Source of the DNA: Rhinopithecus roxellana
Lineage: Eukaryota > Chordata > Mammalia > Primates > Cercopithecidae
Direction of reading: 5' to 3'
Assembly (NCBI RefSeq): GCF_007565055.1
Contig: NC_044559.1
Span: 103,190,759-103,254,758, forward strand
DNA length: 64,000 nt
Each line of letters starts with the position of its first letter. Positions within the stretch are counted from its first letter, which is position 1. Under the pieces are notes generated by a model that worked only from the letters and a program-made list of their open reading frames with translations, did no database searches and was not told the origin of the DNA. Of the stretch, positions 1 through 11,324 are shown piece by piece. Made by a program: the position numbers and the translations under genes.

Positions 1-170
1 ACTTTTAGAGAGGCAATGTGATAATTGCCTAACCATCACCAGACATTTCCAGTGGGTTGGGGGGAAGAGCCCTCTCCTGCCCTACTCATGACTAACTACC
101 TGTAACATTGCTACTGATTATATACCTCCTACCCCCTTTTATTTGGTGGTCAGATACATTCCTTTTAGGG

Positions 171-335
171 ACTTTACATGTATTACTTTCAACCTCTATG
201 TCAACCTCATAAGATAGGAAAAATTATTTCTATTTTACTGATGAGAAGATCAAAATGCAGAGGAATTAAGCAGCTTTCTCAAGGAAAGTGGTGGTTCTGG
301 AAGTTAAACCCATGTCTGTCCACACTGCCCTGGTA
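171..335 (-). repeat. MIR SINE fragment, antisense
   Basis: Reads as the reverse complement of MIR. An 'attttactgatgagaag' block (mammalian MIR: ttttacagatgaggaaactg) is followed at the right spacing by 'aattaagcagctttctcaag' and 'gttaaacccatgtctgtc', matching the MIR core and tRNA-related half. It is diverged, as expected of a family that amplified before primates. Bases 1-170 to its left show nothing I recognise. Confidence 0.75.
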
Positions 336-689
336 AAACTCTAAAAGAAGTAAGTTGAACCTGCTCTGCAATCAAAGGGCTGAGAGGATCTAAACCTTAC
401 GGCGTTCAGAGCAGAGAAGCAGAAACCCTTTTCCCTTCTGATTTTGCAGATGGGAAAAGACAGCCTGATCTTCGTGGTATCTGGGCTGTGGTGTTTCTAG
501 CTTTTCTACCAAGTCTTCAGATCTTTTGAATCCAATTCTACGTATTTACATTCCTTATTAACATTCACTCTTAAAGATGGAAATGAGAATTTGGGACTTC
601 ATAAATGCTAATAAATTACACAAATTCTGAATGTAATTTCTTCCCATGGTACTATTTTAACATAGGTGACCTCTAATTTGCCTGAGTAT

Positions 690-766
690 CAGGCTAGACT
701 GTATGTTTCCCGAACAGAGGCATCCATATATTAGCCCTCAATAAGTATTTCCTGAATAAATAACTT
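690..766 (+). repeat. Possible L2 3' end fragment
   Basis: 'gtatgtttcccgaacagagg' followed by 'ccctcaataagtatttcctg' and 'aataaataac' resembles the last 70-80 bp of L2 (gggcagggac...gctcaataaatatttgttgaatgaatga). It is short and diverged. A chance match is possible. Confidence 0.35.
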
Positions 767-3317
767 AATAAATACAGAATATAGACTCTTGAGCTGATCA
801 TTTTATTAATATGTTTGCTTAAACCTAAACAATTTTGCTGTAAAACTATTGTTTTCAAAACTGGAATAGAAATGCATCAAAGAGGCAAAGAGCTAAAAAA
901 TATTTGAAATGCAATCCAATTTTTATTAGTGTTTTATAGAAATAGGCTTAAAATGCTGTTAGGCAAATGTAAATTGCAAACAATATACAAGACATTTAAG
1001 TTTTGATTCTTAAAGTTTTAAATACCTAAACATATCTGTAGATGTAGCTGTGGGGACACTTTTATGAGACAAGAATATTTGTGCAGGAAAATTAAACATT
1101 CTTGTAAAGAAGTATTTTTTTGTGTACAAGAATATATACAATTTCATAATTCAGGTGGCGTTTGAATAACTACCTTTGAAAGGTAAAATAAACAACTTTT
1201 TAAAGATTCAGGACCAAAATTTGAGTGAAAGAAGTGAGAGAATCTTCTGACATCTATTTGTTTTCCCTTTTTTAATCCTAATTTTCCTGCACTTCCTTTT
1301 CATGATTTTAAAAAATCAAACATTTAGTTGAAATTCATTGATAATTTAGTTCTTTTTCCAGTTTAGAGTACAATTAAAAACCATTCTTGGTGTAATTCAA
1401 GGCACTGCTTTAATAAATATATAATCACTGCATCATGGAGCCAGAATAGCAATGTGATCTCTGAACTTAAAATGACATAGAAAATTAAGTTTACTGATAC
1501 ATGAGTCTAGAGGAAATCCTAAGTAATTTTGTAGGAATAGTTTAGCTTCTAAGAAAACTCTCTTTGCTGAAATTTCAAGTAGTGTAATACTTATACAGGT
1601 AATTTCAGGTTAAATTAATGCTATTTCAGATATAGCAGGTAAAATATGTTCTTAATACATGTTTATTCAATAAATGAGGTCTTTGAGTCTGATTTGAAAC
1701 TCTCAATCTTAAAGGCATCTTTCATTGTTGTCTTAAGGTGAAGCTCTTTGGCTGAACAATTCTAAGTTTTCTGTTTTATTCTTCTCATCCTGACTCAGCT
1801 GATATCGTGGATATAATGCTGTTCTCACAAGCTGCCCCTTGTTCCTCTGTGAAAAGCAGTGAGAACCCCTCCAAGAAGACAGAGGGCATTCCTGTTCCCC
1901 AAGGAGAAAGATGACTTGACTGATCAGCCCTGGTAAAGTCTTGGCCACACAACGTTAGCTGCTTGCTTTAGATGTTTGTCTCTTTGATGGCAATATGCAA
2001 ATGACAATATGAAACATGACTTTTTTTTCACAAAGTTGGTGCACTAAGCTCTACCACTCTTCCCAGCTGGGCTCAGTGAAGGGCTGTAGTACACAGGACT
2101 AGCCACAGAGACATTTGAACTTTTAAAAAAGTTCTTTTTCAGGGAGAGTAAATTGGTCTTCTTGATATGTACGTAAGCACAATCAATCATACCAGCCTGG
2201 CTGGTTGCTTTTTTATTTTTTTTCCTTCTTTTTTTTATTTTTGGTTGCTCATTTTTGATCTCTGAATCGCCCACCTTTGCATTTAAATTAAGACAATGCA
2301 GAATTTAGCAGCTTCCTAGATACAGATTGTTTGAAAAACCATAGATCGGCAATAAAAGTAACACTTGGAAATCAAATTTGTGAGGGCATCAGAAGAGGAC
2401 GGACTTAGGTGGGGTACAACTTCACTTCTTTGTAGGCTAGTCAATTAAGTTTCAGTATACTTTGGCCAACTTGCCTAAAAAGTCTGAATCTATAGTTCAT
2501 CTTATTTCCTTAATCTAAAATCATAGACAACTGATGACACAAGCTTCCATTTAACTTTACCATTTCTGTCTCATACCATATCTAGCAGCCATTTCCTATG
2601 CTATTTTGTGGTGGGTACCTTCCATTTGTCCCTCCAACTTCACAATCCCATTTTCTCTACTCTACTATGTACTCTGTTGGCACCTGACTTTTATGGACTG
2701 GACATGCTCGCTTGATGCTAGGTAGATTTGGACAATGGAAGGCATAAGCATGAGAGTAAAGGGTGAGAGGGCAGTAAAGTTGAGATCTATATTACCTCTG
2801 TCTCCCTCTGATAGACCAAGGTTTGGATTTGGCTGCTTTCTTCCATGAAGACGATAAGTTCTGTCAGACAGCTCTGTCTCCCTCCGTATGGATCTCTCCA
2901 GGTATTACTAAGTGTTAACTGTTGAGTTGATGGAAGTGAAGTCTGGGAAGAAAAATTCAGTATTAACTATGACAGGTATGGACTTCTCATGGTGTTACAG
3001 GTCTAAGTCAGTCTTACAGGATAATTATATTCTTGGAAATACATATTGCTGGATCCAGTCTGGCTTAGAAAGGGAGGGCCACTTTACTGTCAGGCCAATT
3101 TATGCAAGAGGCTATAACCTACCCTGCAGAGAAGGGAGATAGAGAAACATGTATGGGACAAATCCTTACCAGAATTACTCCTGCTCTTGGACACAACGAG
3201 TGGTTAAAGATGGGATCATAATCCAATGTCCCAATATGTGGCCACTCTGGAACTATTTTCCACTGCGCTCAAAATGTTTACTATAAAAACATTATTGTTA
3301 TTATCAAAACATTACTG
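767..3317. other. Unclassified AT-rich DNA, no gene
   Basis: 2.5 kb of AT-rich sequence. Two minus-strand open frames near 1733-1948 and 2044-2274 have lysine-rich or low-complexity translations and no recognisable family. T-rich tracts occur at 2210-2240. I recognise no Alu, L1 or LTR here. It may hold very old repeats beyond recall. Confidence 0.5.
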
Positions 3318-3780
3318 TGTATTTGTTTCCTAGGGTCCTAGGGATGCCACAAAAATTACCTCAAACTTGGTGGCTTAAAACAACAGATTTATTATCTCAC
3401 AGCTCTAGGGACTAGAAGTCCAAAAGCAACGTGTCAGTAGGGCCATGAGGCCTCTGAAGGCTCTAGGAAAGAACTTCCTTACCACTTCCTCACTGCTGAA
3501 GGCTTCTAGCAATCCTTGGTCTTCCTTGGCTTATAGCTGCATCATTTCAACCTCTGCTCTGCCTCTGTCTTCACATGGTCATCTTGTCTAGGTGTCTCTG
3601 TATGTCTTCTCCTCTTCTTATAATGACCCTAGTCACTGGATTTAGGGCAAACTCTACATTAGCATGACCTCATTCTAACTTAACTAATTAGATTTGCAAA
3701 GGCCCCATTTCCAAATAAGCTCACATTCTGAGGTTCTAAGAAGATATAAATTAAATGGGAACACAATTTAGCCTGGTGCA
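3318..3780 (-). repeat. LTR of the MaLR/ERVL type, antisense
   Basis: Starts 'tgtatttgtttcctaggg' and continues 'ggtggcttaaaacaacagat', 'ctctagggactagaagtcc' and 'cttcacatggtcatcttgtc', ending with 'ccatttccaaataagctcac' and a TG/CA-like end near 3780. This is the reverse complement of a long mammalian LTR class that ends in the antisense of 'cagccctaggaaactaatac'. Exact subfamily (MLT1/MST-like) is uncertain. No internal ERV sequence flanks it, so it is a solo LTR. Short pieces of the same end type recur at 36303. Confidence 0.6.
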
Positions 3781-4013
3781 GGTCACTACCCACAGAAGAA
3801 CTGACCAAGAAGAGAGAGACAGAGCTTTGATGACATTGTTTGTTTCTCTGAATCCAGGTCTACCAAATCTATCCAATCAATCTCATCAGCCAACACATCA
3901 CCTTTTTTCCTCAAGTGAGTTTGAGATAGGGTTTCATCAAATATGTCTCCATGCCTTCAATATAGTTTCTTATTCACTTAATAAAATTTTGACAATTTAA
4001 AAATGTGTGTGTA

Positions 4014-4350
4014 TATAAGCACAAACAATTATGTTGGTGGAATTGTAAATTGGCACAGCTATTATGAAGAACACTATTGAGGTTCCTTGAAAAACTAAAA
4101 ATAGAACTACCATATGATCTAGCAATCCCAATTCTGAGTACACATTCCCCCTCCAAAAAAAAAAATGAAATCAGTATCTCAAAGAGATCTGCACTCCCTT
4201 GTTCATTACAGCATCATTCATAGTAGTCAAAATACAGAAACAATCTGTGTCTGTTGACAAACGAATGGATAAAAAAGCAAATGTGTGTGTGTATATGTAT
4301 GTGTGTGTGTATGCAGTATGTGTATACATTTATATACACACACACACACA
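4014..4350 (+). mobile_element. Old L1 3' region, part A (left of Tigger)
   Basis: 'tggaattgtaaattggcaca', 'aaaatagaactaccatatga', 'ctagcaatcccaattctgag' and 'gagatctgcactcccttgtt' follow the end of L1 ORF2 in an L1MA/L1MB-age element. It is broken by the DNA transposon at 4351 and resumes at 5739. The next expected L1 words (cacaatggaatac) appear only after the insertion, which proves one element split in two. Confidence 0.8.
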
Positions 4351-4352
4351 CA
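4281..4352. repeat. Compound (TG)n/(CA)n microsatellite
   Basis: Alternating TG with TATA interruptions, then a run of CA directly against the left end of the Tigger element. It probably grew from the L1 'gtatatatacacaatgg' motif. It has masked the left TA target base pair of the transposon. Confidence 0.85.
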
Positions 4353-4910
4353 GTCATGCCCCACATAATGATGCTTCATTCAACAACAGACTGCATATAT
4401 GACAGTGGTCCTGTAGATTACAGTACTTGATAATAATAACAACTATGTTACTAGCTTATATATTTAATATAGTATAATTTTATTGTTATTTTAGAATATA
4501 CTCCTACTTATTAAAAAAACCTGTAAAACAGCTTTAGGCAGGTCCTTTAGGAGGTGTTCCAGAAGAAGGCATTGTTATAATAGGAAATGGCAGCTCCCTG
4601 AGTGTTAGTGTCCCTGAAGACCTCCCAGTGGGACAAGATGTGGAGGTAGAAGACAGCAATATTGATGACCCTGACCCTGGGTAGGTCTAGATTCATTGTC
4701 TGTGTCTTCACTTTTAGTAAAACGTTTAAAAAGTAAAAAAATAAAATAAAATAGAACGAAGCGTATAGAATAAGGATATAAAGAAAGAAAACAATATTTT
4801 TGTACCACTGTACAATGCTTTAAGCTTAGTGTTATTACAAAAGATTCAAAAAGTTACAACAAATCAAAAAGTTTATGAAGTAAACAAGTTACAAGAACCT
4901 AAGGTTAATT

Positions 4911-4914
4911 TATT

Positions 4915-4952
<38 letters not shown>
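4911..4952. repeat. (ATTT)n tail of the AluY
   Basis: More than nine repeats of TTTA. It is the diverged A-tail of the antisense Alu that follows, and a likely length-variable microsatellite. Confidence 0.9.
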
Positions 4953-4955
<3 letters not shown>

Positions 4956-5252
4956 TTTATTTTTTTTGAGACAGAGTCTTGCTCTGTCACCCAGGCTGGA
5001 GTGCAGTGGCCAGATCTCCGCTCACTGCAAGCTCCGCCTCCCGGGTTTACGCCATTCTCCTGCTTCAGCCTCCCGTGTAGCTGGGACTACAAGCGCCCAC
5101 CACCTCGCGCAGCTAGTTTTTTTTGTATTTTTTTAGTAGAGACGGGGTTTCACCGTGTTAGCCAGGATGGTCTCGATCTCCTGACCTTGTGATCCGCCCG
5201 TCTTGGCCTCCCAAAGTGCTGGGATTACAGGCTTGAGCCACCGCTTCCGGCC
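4915..5252 (-). mobile_element. AluY element, Old World monkey-like, with target duplication
   Basis: Full-length antisense Alu, from 'gagacagagtcttgctctg' to 'gagccaccgcttccggcc'. It is flanked by a perfect 13 bp duplication, 'aggttaatttatt', at 4902-4914 and 5253-5265. Bases such as 'ccacctcgcgcagctag' and 'ttacaggcttgagccac' differ from human AluY and match what I recall of macaque AluYR. Few CpG losses suggest it is young. It sits inside the Tigger element and is the last insertion of the nest. Confidence 0.92.
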
Positions 5253-5738
5253 AGGTTAATTTATTATTGAAGAAAAATAACATTAAAAAAATTGGGTGTA
5301 GCCTAAGTGTACAGTTTCTATAAAGTCTACAGTAGTGTATAGTAATGTCCTAGGCCTCCACATTCACTGAGCACTCACTCACTGATTCACCAAGCACAAT
5401 TTCTAGTCCTGCAAGCTCCATTCATGGTAAGTGCCTTATGCAGGTGTTCCATTTATAATCTTTTATACTGTATTTTTACTTTACTTATGCTATGTTTAAT
5501 ATGTGTAGATACACAAATACTTACCATTGCGTTACAATTGTCTGCTGTATTCAGTACAGTAACATGCTGTGTATGTTCGTAGCCAAGAAGCAATATGCTA
5601 CACCATGTAGTCTACGTGTATAGTAGGCTATACCATTTAGGTTGTTGTGATGACACTCTGTAATGTACGTATAAAGATGATATTGCCTAACATTCCATTT
5701 CTCAGAACATATCCCTATAGTTAAGTGACATAAAACTA

Positions 5739-6258
5739 TACACACAATGGAATATTTTCATACCTAAAAGAGAAGGAAATCCTGCCATATGCCACAACAC
5801 AGATGAACTTAGAAAACATTACACTAAGTCTAATAAGCCAGACACAGAGAAACGAATACTGCATGGTCTCACTTATATATGGACTGTAAAGAACTGAAAC
5901 TCATAGGCAGAGTATAAAGGTGGTTGCCGGGAGCAGGGGTGTGAAGAAAATGGGGGATTTTGGTCAAAGGGTACAAAATTTCAGTTATAAGATGAATAAG
6001 TTCTGGAGATCTAATGTACAACATGATAACTATAGTTAATAATCATGTGTTGTATACCAGGGCTTTGCAAAGAGAGTAGCTCTTAAGTGTTTTCACGACA
6101 CACACACAAATGCTAACTGTGTGAGGTGATGAGTACGCTAATAAGCTGACTGTGGCAATCACTTCACAATGTATGTGTATATCAAAGCATAACTTGGTAC
6201 ATCTTAAATAGATACAATATTCATTTGTCAGTGGTATCTCAATAAAACTGGAAAAATA
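5739..6258 (+). mobile_element. Old L1 3' region, part B (right of Tigger)
   Basis: Resumes with 'cacacaatggaatatt', then 'aaggaaatcctgccatatgc', 'ggtctcacttatatatggac', 'tttggtcaaagggtacaaa' and 'gataactatagttaataatc', the L1MA/L1MB 3' UTR. It fades out near 'cagtggtatctcaataaaac'. The ORF2 end and UTR have no surviving frame. Confidence 0.85.
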
Positions 6259-7094
6259 TAGCTTGATTTATATATGTGGATTCCTTCTCAATTCCTGCTA
6301 TAAATGTATACTTTCTAATTTCACACCTATGTTTGAAATTCATAGTGACCCAGATCAATTTCCAGATATAAAATTAATATCATGAACAATAAGTTTACTA
6401 AAATAGGAACTGATTACTTTTATACCTGATTTTTTTTTATCTTGCTCCAGATAATCGCTAGTGTAGTATCATGCATTGGAATAAAAATTATTCAATATGG
6501 AACAGATTAACCTCATTCTCCACGATTCAACCAAAAAGACTTGATGAGAGGAGACTCTTGTCACAGGGAAATAAGGTTTGAAGTGAAAACAAGTAAGAAA
6601 TAAGTTTGCTGTCTTTCTCTAGGTTGTCTCTCTCCAGGCATTTAATAAATATTAATTTTTTTTCTTCCTTTTTAGGTCCAAAGCAACAATAATGGACTTC
6701 TAAACATATCTGTTTCTTATTAAGTGTGCAGGATTTAATGCTACTAAATATACTTGATAGTCTTTAATGCTTCAACTTTGCTGAAATTCAAGCTATATAC
6801 AATTGTTGAATTTTCTAAAATGTATTCTTTTATTATAAATTGTAAATTTTAATTTTTGAGTGATTTAGCTTTTGTACACTAAAAATAAATGCAATCTGTG
6901 TACTTATTAGAAAAATGATGCTTATGTTCAAAAGCCTAATGTATTTTATTAATGTAAGTATTAAAGATGACTATGCCTCAGCTCTATACTTTGATTCCTT
7001 CATTTACAGCATCTTAACAAAAATAAAAAACAAAATTTTCAAAGATCATAACTTTGCCTCCAAAACACAGTGTTATTGAAATAAATGTTACCAA
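6259..7094. other. Unclassified AT-rich DNA
   Basis: No recognised repeat, RNA gene or coding potential. Several A/T runs only. Confidence 0.5.
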
Positions 7095-7285
7095 AGAGTA
7101 ATTACTGTATTCCAGTCATGATGTTAGGTATATCCTAGGCATTATCTTATTTACTTCTCCAGGCAATAAGATGATTTATTATTCAGATTCTTATAGATGA
7201 GGCTACTGAACCTCAGAGTCAGAAAGGTTAAAAACTGGAATGCACATAGCTCAGACGTGGGAGGGTTGAGATCTGACATATGCTT
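7095..7285 (-). repeat. MIR SINE fragment, antisense
   Basis: 'tactgtattccagtcatgat', 'cattatcttatttacttctc', 'gatgaggctactgaacctca' and 'gaaaggttaaaaactggaat' follow antisense MIR order (last third, then core). Diverged. Confidence 0.65.
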
Positions 7286-8025
7286 TTTTTGACAACAAGA
7301 CCTTCAATTGTAATTATTGTGCTACAGGTTTATTAAGATGATAAAATTGGTATTTTAGAAAGGAGAGTGTACTGAGAATATGCAGGATGAATTAAAGATA
7401 GATAACCCTTGGCAGTAAGACTTGTGAACTGGTATTTTTGTCATTATGTTTTTGGTTTTTAAACCATGACTCACATCACTGAACTGTTGATTTGATAGGT
7501 GGTTCAGCATTTAGTCAAGAAAAGCAAAAATATACAGTACTTCTATGACTCATCAGTGAAAATCAAATGACCCAATTATAAATGAGCAAAAGATCTGAAT
7601 AAAAATCTTTCTAGTGAAGATATGGAAATGGCAAAGGATACTGAAAAGATCCCAAACATCACTAATCATCAGGGAAGTGCAAGTCAAAACCACAGAAATT
7701 ACCTCAAACCTGTTAGAACAGCTATTATCCACAAAAGAAAATGTTGGAAAGGCTATGGAGAGAAGGGAAACCTTGTACATGTTTTGTGGGACTGTAAATT
7801 GGTACAACCACAACCAAAAACAGTATGGAGTTTCTCAAAAAATTAAAAATACAACTGTATATGACCCAGTAACCCCACCTTTTGTGCATACCCAACAGAA
7901 TTGCAATGAGGACCTTAAAGAGATATCTGCACTGCCATGTTAATTGCAGCATCATTCACAATTGCCAAGATATAGAAACAACCCAACTGCCTATTGAATG
8001 ATGAATAAACAAATACATTGTTGCA

Positions 8026-8060
8026 CATATATATACATATATATATGCACACACATATGT
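8026..8060. repeat. (TA)n/(CA)n low-complexity tract
   Basis: 'atatatatacatatatatat' grown from the L1 'gtatatatacacaatgg' site, the same place as in the 4281 copy. Confidence 0.8.
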
Positions 8061-8290
8061 ACACATTAGCTTATTTTTCAGCTTTTAAAAATAAGGAAAT
8101 CCTGCCATTTGCTATGGTATAGATGAATTTGTAAGACGCTATGTTAAGTGAAATAAGCTGACACAGAATGACAATACATGACTGACTTGAATGATGACTA
8201 CCAGTAGCTGGGAGGAGGGGGAATCTGGAAGTATTAATCAAATAATATATAGTATCACTTATGCAAGATGAATGAATCCTAGAAATCTAA

Positions 8291-8602
8291 GGCTGGGTGT
8301 GGTGACTCACGTCTGTAATCCCAGGACTTTGGGAGGTCAAAGCAGATGGATCACTTGAGGTCAAGAGTTTGAGACCAGTCTGGCCAACATGGTGAAAACC
8401 CATCTCTACTAAAAATACAAAAATTAGCCAGGCATGGTGGCGGGCACCTGTCATCCCAGCTACTCCGGAAGCTGAGGCAGGAAAATCTCTTGAACCTGGA
8501 AGGTGGAAGTTGCAGTGAGCTGAGATTGTGCAACTGCACTCCAGCCTGGGCAACAGAGTGAGACTCCATCTCAAAAAAAAAACAGAAAAGAAAAAAAACA
8601 AA
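8291..8602 (+). mobile_element. Alu (S-type) with target duplication
   Basis: Full-length plus-strand Alu from 'ggctgggtgtggtgactcac' to an interrupted A-tail. It is flanked by a perfect 10 bp duplication, 'agaaatctaa', at 8281-8290 and 8603-8612. 'ggccaacatggtgaaaaccc' and 'aaaattagccaggcatggtg' place it in the AluS range. Confidence 0.93.
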
Positions 8603-8659
8603 AGAAATCTAATGTACATCATAGCATGGACAAACAGTTAACAATATTGGATTGTATCC

Positions 8660-9282
8660 TGTAAACCAAAAATAAAATTCTAAGCCCTCTTTTAATGATC
8701 TTAGTGAACTCCTTCTTCTTGGCCAGGGTACTCCAAAGTTAACCTGAAAGGCTGATTCAGGCCATGATGGGAAGTCGGGGAGGGATTGAACATGCCTCAT
8801 TATGCTCTCTTCCCTTTTGGAATTCAGGAAAAGCCATCAGCATTTAACATTAATACAGACCTTAAGTCTGATTAAAAAACATTGGCAATCTATTGTCTCT
8901 GAAGCCTGCTACCTGGAGGTTTCATCTGGATGAAAAAATTTGGTCTCCACAACTTCTTATTGTAATCCAGACATTCCTTTCTATTGATAATAACTCTTTA
9001 GATCAATTGCCAATCAGAAAAATTTTCAATCTACCTATATCCTGGAAGCACCCCCAGACCCTTTCAAGTTATTCCACATTTCTGGACCAAACCAATGTAT
9101 ATCTTAAATGTATTTGATTGATGTCTCATGTCTCCCCAAATGTATAAAACCAAGCTGTTCCCAGACCACCTTGGGCATATGTTCTCAGGGCTCCCTGAGG
9201 GCTGTGTCACAGGCCATGGACCCTCATATTTGGTTCAGAATAAATCTCTTCAAATATTTTACAGAGTTTGACTGTTTTGTCA
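8660..9282 (+). mobile_element. Solo ERV1-type LTR inserted in the L1
   Basis: Starts TG ('tgtaaaccaaaaataaaatt') and ends CA ('gactgttttgtca'). The host L1 reads through the ends, giving a 4 bp duplication atcc (8656-8659) / atca (9283-9286) with one change, as for gammaretrovirus-like ERV1 LTRs. A TATA box (9143-9149) lies 90 bp before AATAAA (9239-9244), a normal U3-R layout. About 623 bp. I do not recall the subfamily name with confidence. No internal sequence remains. Confidence 0.75.
9143..9149 (+). promoter_or_regulatory. TATA box of the ERV1 LTR
   Basis: 'tataaaa' within 'aatgtataaaaccaagctg', with a typical downstream C/T-rich start region and AATAAA about 90 bp later at 9239. Activity is unknown. 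Confidence 0.5.
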
Positions 9283-9485
9283 ATCATGCTTAAAAATGCA
9301 AGAGGCTAGATTTTACGTTCTTATTAGGAAAAAAGGGAGAGAGGAACTTTGAGAGGCCATGGTTAAGTTTTTGGTATTGTATATGGTGGTGGTTTCACCA
9401 TGTATACTTATCTTCAAACACATCAAGAGGTATACACTAAATATGTATTTTTTTGCATGTCAATCATACCTCAATAAAAAACAGT
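9283..9485 (+). mobile_element. Old L1 3' end, part B
   Basis: 'gcaagaggctagattttacg', 'gaggccatggttaagttttt', 'ggtggtttcaccatgtatac' and 'tcatacctcaataaaaaaca' are the last 200 bp of an L1MB/L1MC-type 3' UTR, directly continuing 7553-8659 after the LTR. Confidence 0.8.
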
Positions 9486-10879
9486 CTCACACACTAAAGA
9501 AATAATATTATTAAAAAAGAAAAGCAACAGGGGCTTATTGTTGAATAAGATAGACATATAGCTTCTGCGTGTGCATATTCTGCAATGAGGTTGTGCCCCT
9601 TGCACTAAGTAATCTAGCTCATATGTTCTGTATAAAATTGTAGCACGTAGGTAATTTTTATAAAAAATATATGTACACAGAATAATATAAAATTGATGAT
9701 TGCAGCAAAGAATCTAAAAGAGCAAATTTCATATGTTTGTTACTACTTAAGATTTTTAAGCAGATACTTTTTCACACTACACTAAATATAGTACTTTACT
9801 AAATTAAAGTTTATTTGCAATTTACAAATGCATTCTTTGCATCTTTGTTTTCTCTTTCCATCACTAATTTATACCTGAACATGCTACCATCTTTAATGGG
9901 CTTAAAATAATTATTAACTATTTTTTCATGTTGTGGTTATGTAGCTGGAAAGCCTCATTCACTTGGAGGTCTAAAGCAAGAAAACTTTTAACACATTTTT
10001 CCTGAGCATACATATATTTTTGGCTAACGCTGTTAGTTTGGGTAATAGAATTAATTAAATTTCAATTACATATTTTATATATATTTAAATTAAATATTTT
10101 AACTGCTCTATTGCAGACATGTACTGATGTGAGAAACTAAATTATATTTATAGTCTCCTGCCAAGTGTTTGGTGGTATTAACATGCAACAAAGAAAAGGG
10201 AAAAACAAACAGCAGAAAACGAACATCAGAAAATCACTCTACATGATGTTTAAACACAGAGGGCAACTGGCCCAAGAGAAAATACCACTTCCTAATTGCA
10301 TTTCTTTTTCTCCTTCTCTACGGCCAGCCAGTGCTGTCCCTTCCCTGAGACTCCACATAAAGCATTTTTATTAGAGATAGTGATATTCAGTCACCATAAT
10401 GATGCCATCAGTTTGGCCAGATACCAAAATCAATGCCCTAGCTATTTGTCCAGCATCTGTGCTGCTGAAGACAGGGCTTTCTGTTGACTCCATAAATTAA
10501 AGATCAAGTAGCAACAAGGAAGGCTGGAGAAGCTGAGTCCCAGGGAAGCAATGAAGCAAAGGTGGAGTTTGTTTGCCTTTTTTTACTCCTGCTGTAGTGG
10601 TGAAAGATTTCTGAAGAATCATCATTCATTTCCTTTGTGCCAAATCCATTCAGAGCCGGTGCTCTCATGACCAAGTATGACCATTTGCTAATAAATAAAT
10701 GGTCAGTCCATTCTAAGTGCCTCTTACATGTTGTTTTGGTATATTTTAGCATATTATTCGGGGGATTCATTGTCTTTACTTTTGTATTTTGTTAATAGCT
10801 TCTTCTATGGTAATGTTCTTGTGAATGTGACCCCTGCTGGACACCACATGACATTAACAATGCTATGAAGATGTGCTGA
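9486..10879. other. Unclassified DNA, no repeat recognised
   Basis: 1.4 kb without a recognised repeat, which is unusual in this window. Open frames at 10165-10374, 10296-10487 and 10504-10770 are short, mutually overlapping and show no domain. A stretch without young repeats could be constrained non-coding DNA or simply decayed repeat. Confidence 0.5.
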
Positions 10880-11085
10880 TTTCCTGTTGTGTACCAGGTG
10901 CCTATTTTATATTATTTAATTTAATTCTTGCTGTCAGACAGGCATTGCTTTTCACATTATTTTTAAGTTGAGAGTGTTGAAGCTCAGAGAGCTACTGACT
11001 TGTAAACAGAGAACTGAAAGTCAAATTTAGGTCTTCACAGTGCCCAAACCGAGGTTTTCCCATTGCATGGCCCTGACACTTAAAA
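10880..11085 (-). repeat. MIR SINE, antisense
   Basis: 'gttgtgtaccaggtgcctat', 'ttatttaatttaattcttgc', 'gttgaagctcagagagctac' and 'caaatttaggtcttcacagt' follow antisense MIR order over its full length. Confidence 0.7.
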
Positions 11086-11324
11086 TACTTGATTTATGTA
11101 TTGATGCAAATTATGTGTATATTTTTCAGTGCTTAACTAGTGAACAAGAAGAACACAAAGGCTGCATCATGGAGATAATTTCTCTTAGGTTTGATAAAGT
11201 AATACACTGTTTCTATAGCTCCAGAGCCACCATGAATTTGAAAGAATAAAATCTATTTGGAAAATTGCTCGTCATTCTCATTCACTTTTTCTTTAGTTTG
11301 GATATTCTGGGAATAAGCCCATTA

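Larger units (their letters stand above)
4351..5738 (+). mobile_element. Tigger3/4-like DNA transposon (Tc1/mariner-pogo), holds an Alu
   Basis: Begins 'cagtcatgccccacataatg' and ends with a degraded inverted copy ('gttaagtgacataaaacta') followed by TA at 5739-5740, the pogo-type target. Inside, plus-strand sequence around 4545-4683 ('gaggtgttccagaagaagg' to 'gatgaccctgaccctgg') looks like the acidic C-terminal end of the transposase frame, with stops. The rest is the AT-rich 3' part with the tandem 'cactcactcactgattcac' tract near 5375. Without the Alu it is about 1 kb, so it is a non-autonomous deletion form. Subfamily from recall. Confidence 0.75.
7553..8659 (+). mobile_element. Old L1 (L1MA/MB) ORF2 end and 3' UTR, part A
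   Basis: 'catcactaatcatcaggga', 'aagtcaaaaccacagaaat', 'gtgggactgtaaattggtac', 'ttgcagcatcattcacaatt' and 'aaggaaatcctgccatttgc' give the L1 ORF2 C-terminal region and UTR in plus orientation. A 109-codon open frame at 7614-7943 is a leftover of ORF2. It is interrupted by an Alu (8291-8602) and then by an ERV1 LTR (8660-9282). Confidence 0.85.
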
